Shown here: in pieces, positions 22,135-34,279 of the stretch
Layout: each line of letters opens with the position of its first letter
Numbering within the stretch: position 1 is the stretch's first letter
Origin: Impatiens glandulifera
Taxonomy: Eukaryota > Streptophyta > Magnoliopsida > Ericales > Balsaminaceae
Assembly (NCBI RefSeq): GCF_907164915.1
Contig: NW_025919593.1
Span: forward strand, 186,001-250,000
DNA: 64,000 nt
Direction: 5' to 3'
Made by a program: the position numbers and the translations under genes
Notes under the pieces: model-generated
What the model was told of the DNA's origin: nothing
Database searches by the model: none
What the model saw: the letters and a program-made list of their open reading frames with translations, nothing else

Positions 22135-24006
22135 ATGAGCGCAGTAAACATTACCAACGTCACCGTACTTGACAATCCGGCGCCTTTCCTCCACCCTTTT
22201 CAATTCGAAATTTCCTATGAGTGCCTCGTATCCCTTAAGGATGGTATGTTTATTGATCCCAGTTCATTTCATCAATTTGTGGATGCATATTTTCATTTGG
22301 GTAATACTTAGTTTAAGATAATATGATATCTGTTGTTTATTGGATCCTTGAAGTGGAACCCTGATACTAATCTAAGTAAATGTTATGGAATAAGTTTGGA
22401 TGGATTTTATTGTGATAGTTATCATTTTGTGAAAGGGAAGAAAAATGGGTGAAGGCTCTTTTCTTTATAAAATGGATCTTTCAATCTTCTAGCACTACAC
22501 ATAGAGATAATTGTAAGGCATGATTGTTCTGTTTGATACTTTAATGCTTAATGATTCTTTTTTGGATGAGATTTATTAGAGATTTCATGTTTAATTTTCA
22601 TTTGAATATTGTGATGTTTTGGTAAGATTGAAGTTATTAGACTATGTGTTTGCTTGTATGTAGATCATTTCACTTACATGAGAGATCTTCAGGAACTTCA
22701 TATAAGTTCTTAATGTAACTAGGGGAAACTTAGTGGTCAGATTTGTGGGAATACTGACAAGAATAACTGTCTTAGATAATTAATTGTATATTAAAGTACT
22801 GGTGAAAAGATCCTTAACTTGAATGTTCAGAGCTAATATAAGTTTCATCTATCAATGTTTGATTGTTTCATTATCAAATTGGATGTAGTATTCTCGTGAA
22901 AGTTTGCAGTCTGGTTATATTAGCTTCGTCTACCTTATGCACCCACAACACACTAAGCTAAGAATTTTGAACTTAAGAGATTTGAAGTCTCAAGTTCGAT
23001 TCCAAGTGAAAGCACCTTGATTGAAGTGATGTGGCAAATGTTGTGCCCTTTTGCCCTTTCTATTTTCGTTTTCCTTCTCATAAAGTGGGGTGTTAAAGGG
23101 GGTGAAATACTGATATTGTGGTAGTCTCCTTAAGAAAAAAACCAATTTGAAAAAGAAATCTATTTTTTACTGTGTGATTGCATGACACTTCTTAAGCCCT
23201 ATTTATTTTTGTTTGTTTGAAATGAAAGTAATAGTAGTGGAATGTTTTGCTAGCATCCTCTAATGTAAAAACCTAAGTTTCAAGAATAAAAAGTCTTCCT
23301 TCTCTTAAATTGATGTTATGCTTGACAGATTACTATCTATTTTTGTTTGCAATCTACCTGCTCATACTATGATGTTATGCATGATCCTATCTATTTTCAT
23401 TTGCCTACAGATTTGGAATGGAAGCTTATTTATGTAGGATCCGCTGAGGATGAGACTTATGATCAGCTTCTAGAAAGTGTGCTTGTAGGGCCTGTAAATG
23501 TTGGAAATTACCGCTTTGTCTTCGAGGTACAACAGTAATCTTCTCATTGGTCCAAACACAGAACCAAAACCAAAACTGAAATATTTTCTTTTTCTGAATT
23601 CTTGCAGGCTGATCCTCCAGACTCATTGAAAATCCGGGAAGAAGATATCATTGGCGTGACTGTATTGCTATTGACATGCTCTTATCTAGGTCAGGAATTT
23701 ATCCGAGTAGGATACTATGTGAACAACGATTATGGCGATGAGCAACTTAGAGAGGAGCCTCCACAAAAGGTATTGATTGATAAAATTCAAAGAAATATAT
23801 TGGCTGATAAACCTCGGGTTACTAAGTTCCCAGTAAATTTCCACCCTGAAAATAATGAAAATGGAGACCAACCACCTACTACACCTGATCTTACTAATGC
23901 TGAACTGAATGAAAATGGTGATGATGAGAAGATACAGCCGCCTTCTCCAGTTAAACAAAATGATGTTCAATGTGAGCCAAGTAACAAGAATGAGTTGCCT
24001 GCATAG
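22135..24006 (+). CDS. ASF1: ASF1 histone H3-H4 chaperone
   Basis: Three exons, 22135-22243, 23411-23526 and 23608-24006, with GT-AG introns of 1167 and 81 bp, encode 207 residues. The start [18 protein letters not shown] is the conserved ASF1 N-terminus. [19 protein letters not shown] is completed across the first splice (GAT G|AT), and [19 protein letters not shown] opens exon 3. The globular core ends near residue 155, and the acidic Asn/Glu/Pro-rich tail is typical of plant ASF1A/B (about 190-220 residues). ASF1 binds newly made H3-H4 dimers and hands them to CAF-1 and HIRA during replication and repair. No disruptions are seen. The 3' end converges on the aldolase gene. Confidence 0.97.
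22940..23020 (+). repeat. possible tRNA-like/SINE remnant in ASF1 intron 1
   Basis: ACTAAGCTAAGAATTTTG, then AGAGATTTGAAGTCTC, then AAGTTCGATTCC. The last resembles a B box, but the A box is weak and the borders are unclear. Confidence 0.3.
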
Positions 24007-25009
24007 AAAGCTCTGCCTGTTTTTTGCTTCTTTTGTCACTTGGAGGATTTGACATGTTATTGTTTTGAATGCATTTGAAGTAGAACCATTGAAACATGAA
24101 GATTATTATAAATGCTTGATCAAGAACAATGAATATATTTCTCAACTTAGAGGTTGTTAGTCAAGAATCAAAAGATTCTTCATCTTCTATGCCTATTTGA
24201 TAGTTCTATTTTCTTGGATTTCGAATTATTTGATTGGTTTTTTATCCAGATTTTGAATTGTTCTTCTAGCATGTCCAAATTTCACATGGTTGAATTTGGT
24301 GTGATTTTAGTGTAATCTAACTAACTGCACTTTTTATACATACTATCATATTTTTATCTAGAAACTTGGTAACTACTCATCTAGTGTTCTTGAATGAAGC
24401 TTTATTGGAGAGATTGTTCCATTGATGTAAATCAATAGACTTTTATATAGCAATGAAGTTTTGTTAAGGTATTGTGCAAAAGTATAGTGCCTATCATATG
24501 GAGAGAAGATGAAACACTGGATATAATATAATTTTTTTCTTTCAAAAGAAATAAAATTGCATTGATATATATTGGAATTAGATTTTTATTTTTTCTTGTA
24601 AATTGATATTTGATAGGAGTTATATGATTGTGGGGTTATATTAGCAATCTTTATAAATAAACAAAAAAGAAAAAACTATATAAACTTTCTTGAATTTTAT
24701 TATAGTATTTGATAACAATTAAGGGAACTTTCTTGAATTTTATTATAGTATTTGATATTTGATAAGGTTGTAAAGAAAATTGTATAAATTTAATTGAAAT
24801 TTTTATTATTAGTGTTATTATTTATTTTTTAAAACAAAATTTAGGTATATTTTATTATTTAGTCCCTGAAACCGATAGTATGAGATTTGTTCAAAACGTT
24901 GAAGATTTTTTCAACCCGATCTCAACAATTCGATCGTGTATTTTGGTTTACATTCGGCTGAACCGTGTATTTTGGTTTACATTCGGCTGAACCGAAACGT
25001 TGCACACTT
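24007..25009. other. ASF1 3' UTR and intergenic
   Basis: Contains two small direct repeats: TTTCTTGAATTTTATTATAG at about 24686 and 24730, and a 29-bp tandem repeat with TTTTGGTTTACATTCGGCTG at 24941 and 24970. No gene. Confidence 0.6.
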
Positions 25010-25195
25010 ATTTGATAAGTGGTTGTGAATCAGATTCTTAGAATTCACAGATTTGATGCCATGCCAGGATCATGGTGTTTCTGAGTGCTTCAGCTTGGAT
25101 TGTAGGAAGAATTTCAAGTGATCAAATTTTGCCTCTAGAGTCTCTTGCAACTAATGCCTGTTTGTCTATTGATTGCCCAGTCACAGTTGAATAAA
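25010..25195 (-). pseudogene. RNase H-like relic from a LINE-type element
   Basis: A single minus-strand frame gives ALVARDSRGKI, stop, SLEILPTIQAEALRNTMILA, then stop, ESDSQ. This is the order of the plant LINE-associated RNase H domain (RDS.G...AEA.A...ESD). Two in-frame stops. It sits between the convergent ASF1 and aldolase genes. Confidence 0.55.
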
Positions 25196-25465
25196 ATCAC
25201 ACTTTTATAAACACATATTCTCTTTATACATTTGGACATAAGGATGATATAGATTATAGAACTAGGGCATCTAGACCATCCAAAACTAAGAACATATTGA
25301 ATGTCTTTTACTCATTGAAGCATAAAACATTGTTGCTAATACATTCTTCCTAGAAAATTCGTTTATTCTTTGTAAAAACTAAATTGAAATTTTGTTAAAT
25401 AGTCTCATTTACCCTCTCCCGATTATAATTACTAAACATGTCCCATCTTAGTTACCTCTATGCTT

Positions 25466-28400
25466 CTAGTAGGTGTAGCCTTTGTCGAACATTCCCTTCT
25501 TAGCATGGTCACTTTCCCCATCGGCTGAGTATTTACCAAGCTGAGCAAGAGAATTTGCCTTTGCCCGTTTCAATAATGCCTTTTGTGCAAGTTCAATATT
25601 CTCGGGTTGTCCTTTCCATGTCTTAAGCACAGTATTTTGTAGTGCGCGTGCATAAGAGAAGGAAACATGCCAAGGATTCAGTGTTTGATTCATTGCATTG
25701 AGGTTGAGTGTCGCTTGAACTTCGGATTGACCCCCTGATAGGAACTGCACAAATCCAAGTAAAAGTCTTATAAATAGACCGAGTTTAATGCATATTAATT
25801 GGCAAAACAATAAAATATAATGGAAGGGCACTCTTCTGAAATTGTTTTTCGATTAAACTCAACATACGACTATTTTGCAGATTATCTAATATTTATAACT
25901 TTAACACTTTAAAAGAAAAGGGAAAACATCTCCCTGAATTGGTGCCAAAATTTTGTAAATTTAATTCAAATTTTGATTTTATCTAATAGTTTTTACATCC
26001 ACATTTGGGTTTTATATCTAATTAAGTTATCTCATCTCGATCCACATCCAAATGAATACTGGGAAATAAAACGAAAGAGAAGAAAACAAAAGGCAATGGT
26101 GAGAGATCGTTACCATAATACCCGGAACAGCAGGAGGAACTCTCCTTCTGAGCATAGTTATAGTATAATTTGCTATAGTATCAGGAGAAGCTTTCTCCTT
26201 GTGTTCAGCTCCAGGGGTGATCATGCTCGGTTTCAATAGGATACCCTCAACCATGACATTGTTTTCAGCCAAGTAATAGAATACTTCAGACCAAACACGC
26301 TCTGCCACTTCTAGTGTCCTCTCAATAGGGTGAACCCCATCAAGTAGAATCTCGGGTTCTACTATTGGCACAAGACCATTGTTCTATACAAAGGTGAAGA
26401 TGACAAATTAAAAATGGAAAAGCAAAAAAGTGAAGAATCTATTTCAAAACATAATCTGAAATCATACTTGTGAAATTGCAGCATAGCGTGCAAGGCCCCA
26501 TGCAGCTTCTTTCACCGCCAAAGCTGATGGTCCACAAGGAATGCTTACAACCGTTCGCCTAATAAGAAAGGAGGTTTCTCAAATAATTTTATCAGTTTTT
26601 GCCAAGTTTCATGGAATTTCCAAACATTTTTGTATATCAATTTAGATCCATATACACAAAACATAAATACAAAGTATTTCCAAATGTGGTATGTGTTAAG
26701 TCTGCATTTTTCACTCTTGACCCGGTTTGTCACTAGCCATCAAGGGCTTATTTAACTAACTTATAAGAGATTTTGTAAAGTTAAAAGTGAAAAGTTAGTA
26801 AAGGTTTGCATATATATGTTTAAATTTGAGTTACAACCCAAACATAAATTCTTACAGCTTGTGTGATGTGGTTTATTTGGATTGATTTTTTCAAATAAAC
26901 CAAATCATCAACTAAAATACCAAAACAAATCTACTTATATAATTTCTTATGAAACTTTAATTCCATTAGTAAAAAAGGTCCAAATGAACTATTTTTCTAT
27001 AAACAACATCAAACAAGCTTTTTTAGCCATAAACTAGTTTTTCTTTTTTAACAAATAACCTAGATCACACAATCTCTTAGTAAAATTCCATTCATCCAAC
27101 CCAAATTAGAATTGGGTTAGTAAATCCACAATGCTTACCCCTCTAATATAAAAAGGTAAAGAACAAACTCAAAATATAGGCTAGATATGTGAGTTTCTAT
27201 ACAAAATGAAAGCCTTACCACTTTGCAAAGCGAGCACCTTGCTTATAGTATTCAGCAGACCTAGAAGCCAAACCATCTAGCCCTTGGCACCAAGATTCAT
27301 TGTTGGATCCAGGTAGGGGAACCAAACCCTGAACCATCAATGATAAAAGAGACATATAAATGCAAAGTTTTAGTCAGACAATCAATCTAAGGCCTGGATT
27401 TTGGTAAGAAAAAAAGAAGAAAGGAAAGAAGCTCATTTGGCTTCCTCAACTTGCGAGAAGTTTGTGTTGTTTTATGAAATTTTAGAAACTGCTCAAATTA
27501 ATGTTTTCCTATGCATTTTAAAAAGGAAAAAAAATATATATCATATCGAAGGATTGAGATTAGGGAGCCGCAGAAATTGTGTATAGATGATGTAAAAACT
27601 TAATGGAGTAACTAGAATATGACAACGAGAAGTAATTTGAGTCATTTTAAAATAAGGACGCAATACGAACTTCTAACCTAAGAAAATGTCTCTTCTTTCC
27701 ATCTGTTAGTCAAATGCAATCGAACCTTATCAACTTTGATACCAGGTACAATGTTCTGCACAATTAAGCAATCCACAAACTTCTTTCCATCTGTTGTTGA
27801 CTGGTAAAGTGTCTCTTCGAAGAGAATAGCTCCAGATATGTATTCTCCCAAGCCAGGAGTTGTCAGCAAAAGCTGTCTGTAGGCTTGTCGGTTGGCTTCG
27901 GTATTATCAAGACCAATTGAAGCCAATCTCTTCCCACACGTCGCATTTGATTCATCAATAGCAAGTATGCCACGACCGGGAGATGCAATAGTTTTCTACA
28001 TGAAAAATATCATTTCTAATAAGCACATGACACAAGATCGAAGATTTTTTTCTTCTTTTTTGGAAGTCATTTGTGTCTTTAGTAGATGCAAACATATCAA
28101 AACAAATCAGATGGACTCAAAATCTCTAGAACAAATCAAAATGGAAAAATCATAGAATGAAAATGAGATGTAGAATTTTCAAATTATCAACAACCTCAAT
28201 CATATTCCTCCAAACAACAAATCAAGCTATTTGGAAAAACTATTTGTTTCTAGATATATAACTGAATTAAGATCCAAATGAGAAACCGCCAACAAATTTC
28301 TCAATCCATGCTTGACATGCTCTGTTTTCAAACATGGTCTCATCTAGATTGGTCCATGTTCCACCTTAGAACCAAAATCAGACAATAGAATTCTAGAATT

Positions 28401-28831
28401 ATCAACAACCTGAATCAAATTCTTCCACCTCCTCAAGATGGTTCACACAATTAGACCCATTTGGAAAAAAACTATCCATTTCAAAATACATATTTGTTTC
28501 TCAAATGAGGTCGATCTTTAACCATATCCTCATCCTAAAATTGATTTATACTTACATAAACAGACTTAATAAACATATTCAGGCCTTAATAACTGTAAAA
28601 ATACTATTTCACATAGAATTATACAATTAATTAGCTTCAAGATCACATCTTTAGGTCATTAAAGGAGATGAGTGAAAAAAAACTCACTGCAGTCTTGACG
28701 AGTTCGTCGTTGTAAGCTCCGGCCCGGACGAGGAAAATGCGGCGATTGGAAAATGGGCAAGAGGGTATGGAGCGTTGATTGATCCACTGCGAAGAAGATG
28801 CGTTAAGATTCATAAAACTCGAGCAAGCCAT
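25466..28831 (-). CDS. FBA: fructose-bisphosphate aldolase, class I, plastid
   Basis: Six exons (28831-28688, 27995-27726, 27328-27219, 26558-26468, 26383-26114, 25744-25466) join in frame to 387 residues. Exon 1 encodes a Ser/Arg-rich, acid-poor leader typical of a chloroplast transit peptide, ending before [13 protein letters not shown]. Exon 2 carries [20 protein letters not shown]. Exon 5 carries [12 protein letters not shown], whose Lys (codon 26231-26233) forms the Schiff base with substrate. The C-terminus KGYTY ends in the Tyr needed for full activity. The enzyme cleaves fructose-1,6- and sedoheptulose-1,7-bisphosphate in the Calvin cycle. The [11 protein letters not shown] region looks closest to the FBA3-type plastid isoform. 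The exon 2 donor is GTTCG, weaker than the others. Apparently intact. Confidence 0.96.
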
Positions 28832-28955
28832 AGATCAGACTTCAGAGAATGGAGAAACTATGGAGAAAGAGTATAGCTTGAAGAAGACGGAACTGTCACT
28901 ATCATGTTTTTGTCTAGTCCACAAATCCCTGGTCCTTTACTTTTTTTAATCCAAA

Positions 28956-28982
28956 GGGTGTTTTTTTTTTTTTTTTTTTTTT
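28956..28982. repeat. poly-T tract
   Basis: About 25 T's upstream of the aldolase promoter; possibly the reversed tail of a retroposed fragment. Confidence 0.7.
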
Positions 28983-29038
28983 ATAAAAGATAATTATAAA
29001 GAAATTGAAATGGTTTAAGATGTAATGTAATGGTTTGA

Positions 29039-29299
29039 GATAAATTTAACCTTGTATTTGGAGTTGAGCGTGACAAAAAGGCGAATGTCTTCGAGAATTG
29101 GAATATATCGGCTTTGGAAGGATGTTTAGAGAAAATGACATCAGTTATTGTCTTTGCGTCATTGAACGAGGACGTTGTTTCAAGAGTTATTGATTCGATT
29201 TGGAGAGCACTTCTTATGACTTCTGCATCTGCATGTGCTGTCGAGAGGGTAATTGTTTTAAATAATCTGATCAGAAGTGGAGTTCCAGAATGGTTGTGA
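29039..29299 (+). CDS. short unrecognised open frame
   Basis: An open stretch of about 85 codons ends with MEGCLEKMTSVIVFASLNED, VVSRVIDSIWRAL and VPEWL then stop. The composition looks protein-like and amphipathic, but I recognise no family. It could be a fragment of a host gene left between the aldolase promoter and the NB-LRR pseudogene. Confidence 0.25.
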   Translation, partial: DKFNLVFGVERDKKANVFENWNISALEGCLEKMTSVIVFASLNEDVVSRVIDSIWRALLMTSASACAVERVIVLNNLIRSGVPEWL

Positions 29300-29546
29300 T
29301 GAATCTCATGTTTGTTTGTCCCGATCCTTGATTAAAGTTTGCGTGAGAGTTAATCTTGATTGTTCCTTCGAGTGATTTTTTTTCAATTCCTTTCGTCTTA
29401 GAATTGTGAGGTGATACTTCCTGCATGTCATTTCTACAATTAAAAATTTCATAAGTATTAGCACGACATAAAACTTTCATATTACTATATGTTGAAATAC
29501 ATATAGAATTTTCTCATTACCTTTGATTATATGGACACTAGATGAA

Positions 29547-32500
29547 CTAATTTTCCTTTTCCTTTAGGATATCGACATCAATATTTTTATGACCAAATCT
29601 TGCTTGAAGAGAACATATAAATAAGATAACATTGTCTGCTTCTTCATGGGACACCAGCTTACCACAACTCCTTATATACAATATCTGTAGTGAATTATGG
29701 AGGTATTCAAATTCCTCCAATAACATCATTAACTCAGGGCAATTTTCGATAATCAAACTCGTGAGAGAATTGAGGTTTGTGACACCTCTTGTTACCCCTC
29801 CTTCTCCTTGAATGTGGCGCTTTCGTGACAGAGATGCTAAGTTTCGACAATTCAGAATACGTAAAGTCTGTAGCAAAGGGAGCTGCATTATCATTTTCTC
29901 ATCAAACAAACAACTTAATTTGTGGCACCCCATAATGTTCAACTGTAGAAGAGATTGCAAAGTTGATCTCAGTCCTTGTGTTAGTAGTACTTCATTGTTC
30001 ACACCAAACATTTCCTTTGGAAATAGAACAACTCTGCTTTTAAAATTATAAATGTTGAGATGAACGAGACTACTAAGATTCGAGATGCTGTATAACAACT
30101 CATCTGAACATTCACCATCCAGAGTTAGATCCTTGAGTGATTTGAGATGTGGTGGAAATGTCCCTAGGTTTGGGCAATCATATATCTCAATCTTGCATAG
30201 ATTAGAGAATGATCCAATATTGTAACAACAACTAGGACACATAAATTCCCTCAAATTCATCATGTTATAAATTTTCAATTTCTCTAAGAAAGGGAACACT
30301 GCCATTCCAATATCATCACTATTAGTAAATATGTGTTTGAGATTTTCCAAGCACCAAAGTTCAAGGTGTCTAAGAGAACCAGATAACTTTTCCAACCAGG
30401 GGAAATAAACACCTTTGTAATTTCGCATTATCAATATCTTAAGCATTGTAGTTGGCACCTCCAGAGTTTCACCTATTTTCTCATGTAGTTTCTTCTTCTT
30501 GATCCAATCTTTATCATCATCTTCGTCGTTATCTTCCCAATCATTATCCCAATTTAACTCCAACATATTGATACTTGACTTTTTAGCCATCAAACTTATA
30601 TGCCCTCTTGCAATAGTTGTGTTAGAAACTCCTCCGAGGTTTCTAATTTCCAAAGATCCTCCTATGTTCAATTCTTTTAACTCATCTAGTTGACAATCTT
30701 TTTTCTTGCCTATCACAAATAGGCTTAATGTCTTCAGATGTTTCAATTGCCCCATTCATCGAGGCATACATTGTAGACTGAAACATTTCTTTAGATAAAG
30801 ATGTCTCAAGTTAATTAGGGATTTCATATTTTTGGGCAAACTTTTGAGATTGAAACAACTATTGAGCTTTAGAGTTTGTAAGTTTAATAGATCACAAATA
30901 CTATTAGGTAATGTTTTTATCTCACACATATAAGAGATGTTTAAGTATCTAAGATGTTTTAGGCATCCAATGTAACACAATGCTTGATTTTCGACATAGG
31001 GATCTACTTCAAAGACACGTAAAGACAAATGTTTCTTGAAGACACTCAAAATCTCATTGAAGACATTTGAAACATTTATTTTTGTGGGATGAAGTAGTAT
31101 CGATTGCACGCCTCCTATTTTCTCCAGAAACCCAAATGGAGTTTTGTCAAAATCATTAATCATTATTGTTATGTGACGAACCCCTTGTCTAAAATCATGT
31201 CTTGAGCTCTTAGCATCCATGATATAACATTCACCTTCCATAACAAATTGAGCAAGGTCATGCATAAGATCGTGCATTTTACATGTTGTATAAACTCCAT
31301 ACTTACCTAATTTCTTAGTTTCTTCTTGAAAAAATGATCTCCAACACAACTCATTCCAAATTGCATTTCCAATAACTTCTACTTCTTGGTTTTCATTTGT
31401 AGGAATTAAATCATGGGCCATCCACAATTGGATCAATCTTTCTTTTTCAATCACACTATCCTTAGGAAATATAGCACAAAATGCAAAACATCTTCTCAAA
31501 TGATAAGGAAGGTCATAATAACTCAACTTTAGAATAGACAAGATAGATTTTTCATTTTTGAGTAGCTCCCATATCTCACTATCTCTTAGTCTACACCATT
31601 CTCCTTCATCACTAGTGAAGCCCAATTGACTTCCTAATATCTTAGCAACTAAAGGAACACCCTTACATTTGTTGACTATTTCATTTCCAATATTAATAAA
31701 ATTAGGAGATTTTGGTGTTCCATACATAAATGCACGTTCTTCGAATAATATCCTACAAATATCATCGGAGAGCTCTGGTAACTCAAAATGTTGAATTGTT
31801 TTCATTATTTCGGCAACATTTCTTTTACGGGTAGTGGTAAGGATAAACGAACCACTTGATCCACAATCTAATATAGCTTTCAACTGATCCCAGACATTTT
31901 CATTTTCATTCCAAACATCGTCCAATACAATCAAATATTTTTTCCCTCTTAATCTATCTCTAATCATATCTTGCAATGTTTCTAAGCATGTTTCTTTTGT
32001 TGATCCTCCAATGATTGCTTTAATAATCAGCTTAATATCAAATTCCTCAAAAACACATACCCAAATTTTGATATCAAAATGCTTAGAAACTTTTTCTTCA
32101 TTGAAAACCATTTGGGCAAGTGTTGTTTTACCTAGACCACCAATTCCAACAATAGGTAGGACATGTAATTCTTTAGCAATATTTGATGCATTGAATAAAA
32201 TATCGATAATCTTTTTCTTCTCGATATTTCTCCCATATACATGGCTACATGTAGAAACAGATATGGTTTCACGCCAACTAGTAGTAGATGATGAGTTATT
32301 AGTAGTTTCACGCAAATGCAACTTTTCACGCTCAAAATAAATTTGGTCCAATTTCTCTTGAACATCCTTAGACGCATTCTAGTATGGTTAAAAGGATGAG
32401 TGATTAAGTTGCTTACCTTCTTTCGAGTTGAAGATGAGTCATTCCGTCTTTTGACTTGAACACAAAGATCTTCCAAACTGCACTCATCCATGATATCGCG

Positions 32501-32725
32501 AACTTCATATGCTACATCTTTGAGTTTTTTCAACCAATCTTCGGTTTGTTTGTCTTTCTCTCGTACTTTCTTTCTTTCAGCATCCTCAAGAACAGCATTA
32601 ATTGAAGATAACGTGCTTGATATCTTTTGAATATCCTTTTTAAAACTCCTAAACAATGAGATTTCATTATTAATCAGAGGCGCTAAGTTTGAAAGCAAGC
32701 CATTGATTAAAGCTGCATCAACCAT
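29547..32725 (-). pseudogene. CC-NB-ARC-LRR (CNL, RGA-type) disease-resistance gene, broken twice
   Basis: Read from 32725 on the minus strand, an Rx-type coiled-coil N-terminus (MVDAALINGLLSNLAPLI, then EDWLKKLKDVAYEV) is followed by an NB-ARC domain with P-loop GIGGLGKTTLAQ (about 32150) and kinase-2 LIVLDDVW (about 31930). GVPLVAK (31650), RNBS-D CFAFCAIFPKD (31475) and MHDLMHDLAQ (31265) follow, then leucine-rich repeats to 29547. Two lesions are visible. A frameshift near 32380-32395 joins the CC frame to the KDVQEKLDQIYFEREKLHL frame. A TGA at 30758-30756 lies inside MPR-stop-MGQLKHL, where relatives read MPRGMGQL, so GGA to TGA is likely. Otherwise the length (about 1050 codons) is normal. 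CNL proteins sense pathogen effectors; this copy should not make a full product. Confidence 0.93.
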
Positions 32726-33262
32726 TGTGATTTTTCTCTAATAGATTAACTTATGACATTTGTTTTTTAAATAGGATCATTATGCCGATGAAGATAACAT
32801 ATTAAAACAAATCAAATGCAAATAAAAAATGGACCACACTTAGACGTGTACACAAGGCAATAATATTTTTAACATTTTCATTATTAATATGAGGCACCAT
32901 ATTTGAACAGATCCTATAACTTTCTCTCCAAGAAGTCATTTTTTATTCATTAAATTTATTTGTGTCCTCACTGGAATTTGGTGGGTGATTTAATATTTTT
33001 TTACTTTATTTAATTATTTTAATTTTGTAAATGTTATTTTATTTTATATTATTTATAAATTAATTTTAAATATATAATCTTTTATTTAATTAAATAAAAA
33101 TTTAATTTATTATTTACAGAAGAAAAAAGTTTGGAACATCATAAGCATTAATTTCATCAATTAGATTTATAAGATTCAATCATAAATCATTAATTTATCC
33201 AGTTAGATATACAGAGTCAATAATAAGATAAAATAAAATTAGAGGCCTACATAATTAATTGA
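32726..33262. other. CNL upstream region, AT-rich
   Basis: No further feature recognised. Confidence 0.5.
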
Positions 33263-33705
33263 TTTAGACACAGATTAAATATATAACCTATAAACACACT
33301 TAAACAATTAACCAAACGCAGAATTTGTCGCCCGACGGGCTTGAACACAGAACCTTAGGGTGAGTATCCAACATTTATTGTCACTAAGCTAGAAGAGTGG
33401 ATAAAAATGTGACAACGGATTAAGCATGTATCCCGCAAACACACTTAATCATTTAACAAGACGCAGAATTTGCCGCAAACACACTTAATCATTTAACAAG
33501 ACGCAGAATTTGCCGCCTAATAGGCTCAAACCCAAGACCTTAAGGTTAGAATATCCACCCCTTGTTGCCGCTAGGCTAGAAAAAGAGATTAAAATGTGAC
33601 AACGGATTAAACATGTAGCCCGTAAACACACTTAATCATTTAACCATACCCATAATTTGCCGTCGGACGGATTCAAACTCAGAACCTTAGGGTTAGATTT
33701 ATTGT
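33263..33705 (-). mobile_element. three head-to-tail SINE copies
   Basis: Three minus-strand units each carry an internal box-B-like segment (GGGTTTGAGCCT, GAGTTTGAATCC, GTGTTCAAGCCC). Each then has CGGCAAATT.TGCG, TTAA(A/T)TG(A/T)TTAAGTGTGTTT and a TTAATC.GTTGTCACATTTT end. Unit ends lie near 33600, 33412 and 33263. The first unit lacks its 5' start. The middle unit carries a 41-bp internal duplication (AACACACTTAATCATTTAAC at about 33438 and 33479). They belong to the same family as the plus-strand copy at 15503-15675. Confidence 0.75.
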
Positions 33706-33787
33706 TAAGAAAATGACTATTCATATTGACCATTGTCTAGAATTATATAGTCAATATATATTAATACATGAATAGTCATTTTCTTAA
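33705..33787. repeat. perfect 20-bp inverted repeat beside the Gypsy LTR
   Basis: TTAAGAAAATGACTATTCAT (33705-33724) and its exact reverse complement (33768-33787) enclose a 43-nt loop. It could be a small foldback element. Confidence 0.75.
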
Positions 33788-33795
33788 TAATAATA

Positions 33796-34265
33796 TGTTA
33801 CAACTTAATCTGTAACTAGGGTTAGAGTTCTTGATCTCTAGAACTGAGTAAGAAGTTTTTGATCAAAGTGCAGCGATAGTATTTTGAGAAGAAGATTTCA
33901 AGATTATAGAAGAAGAATAAACAAATATGAGAAGAGAATACTGCTAGTATATACCTAACAGTTCAAGACAAAGAGACAAAACAAAAATAAAATTGAGACT
34001 AAGAACATTCACAATCTTTTTTATTCATATCCATGCCCCATTGGGGGAGTGCTTTCAGCATATATAGTAGTTGAATTACCCTAGAATATTCAATTACAAC
34101 TGTTACAACAGTTACTAAGGATTTAACAAAAACAGTTTTGTGGGAAACATAAAACAAGATCAAAATATTGTTATGCAACAAAAAAACAAAATTCCCACAA
34201 CAATATCTAGCCCAAGTGCTCAATTGGACCGTGGAGGGTTTTGGATCTGTTCTAAGACCGTAACA
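33796..34265 (-). repeat. 3' LTR of the Gypsy element
   Basis: 470 bp. Read on the minus strand it starts TGTTACGGTC and ends TTGTAACA. It aligns end to end with the other LTR with scattered substitutions. Confidence 0.88.
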
Positions 34266-34279
34266 TTTCCCCCCTTCAA
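34266..34279 (-). other. polypurine tract
   Basis: TGAAGGGGGGAAA on the minus strand, directly adjoining the 3' LTR; primes plus-strand DNA synthesis. Confidence 0.85.

Noticed and set aside
22114..22311. 65-codon frame beginning upstream of the ASF1 start and running past exon 1
   Set aside because: It starts in another frame before the ASF1 ATG context and reads into intron 1; conserved ASF1 sequence switches at the GTATGT donor at 22244.
32352..32395. A 38-nt GT...AG segment that would repair the CNL reading frame if spliced
   Set aside because: Shorter than plant introns normally are, and its translation (VSNLITHPFNHT) resembles normal CNL protein, so a frameshift or small deletion is more likely.
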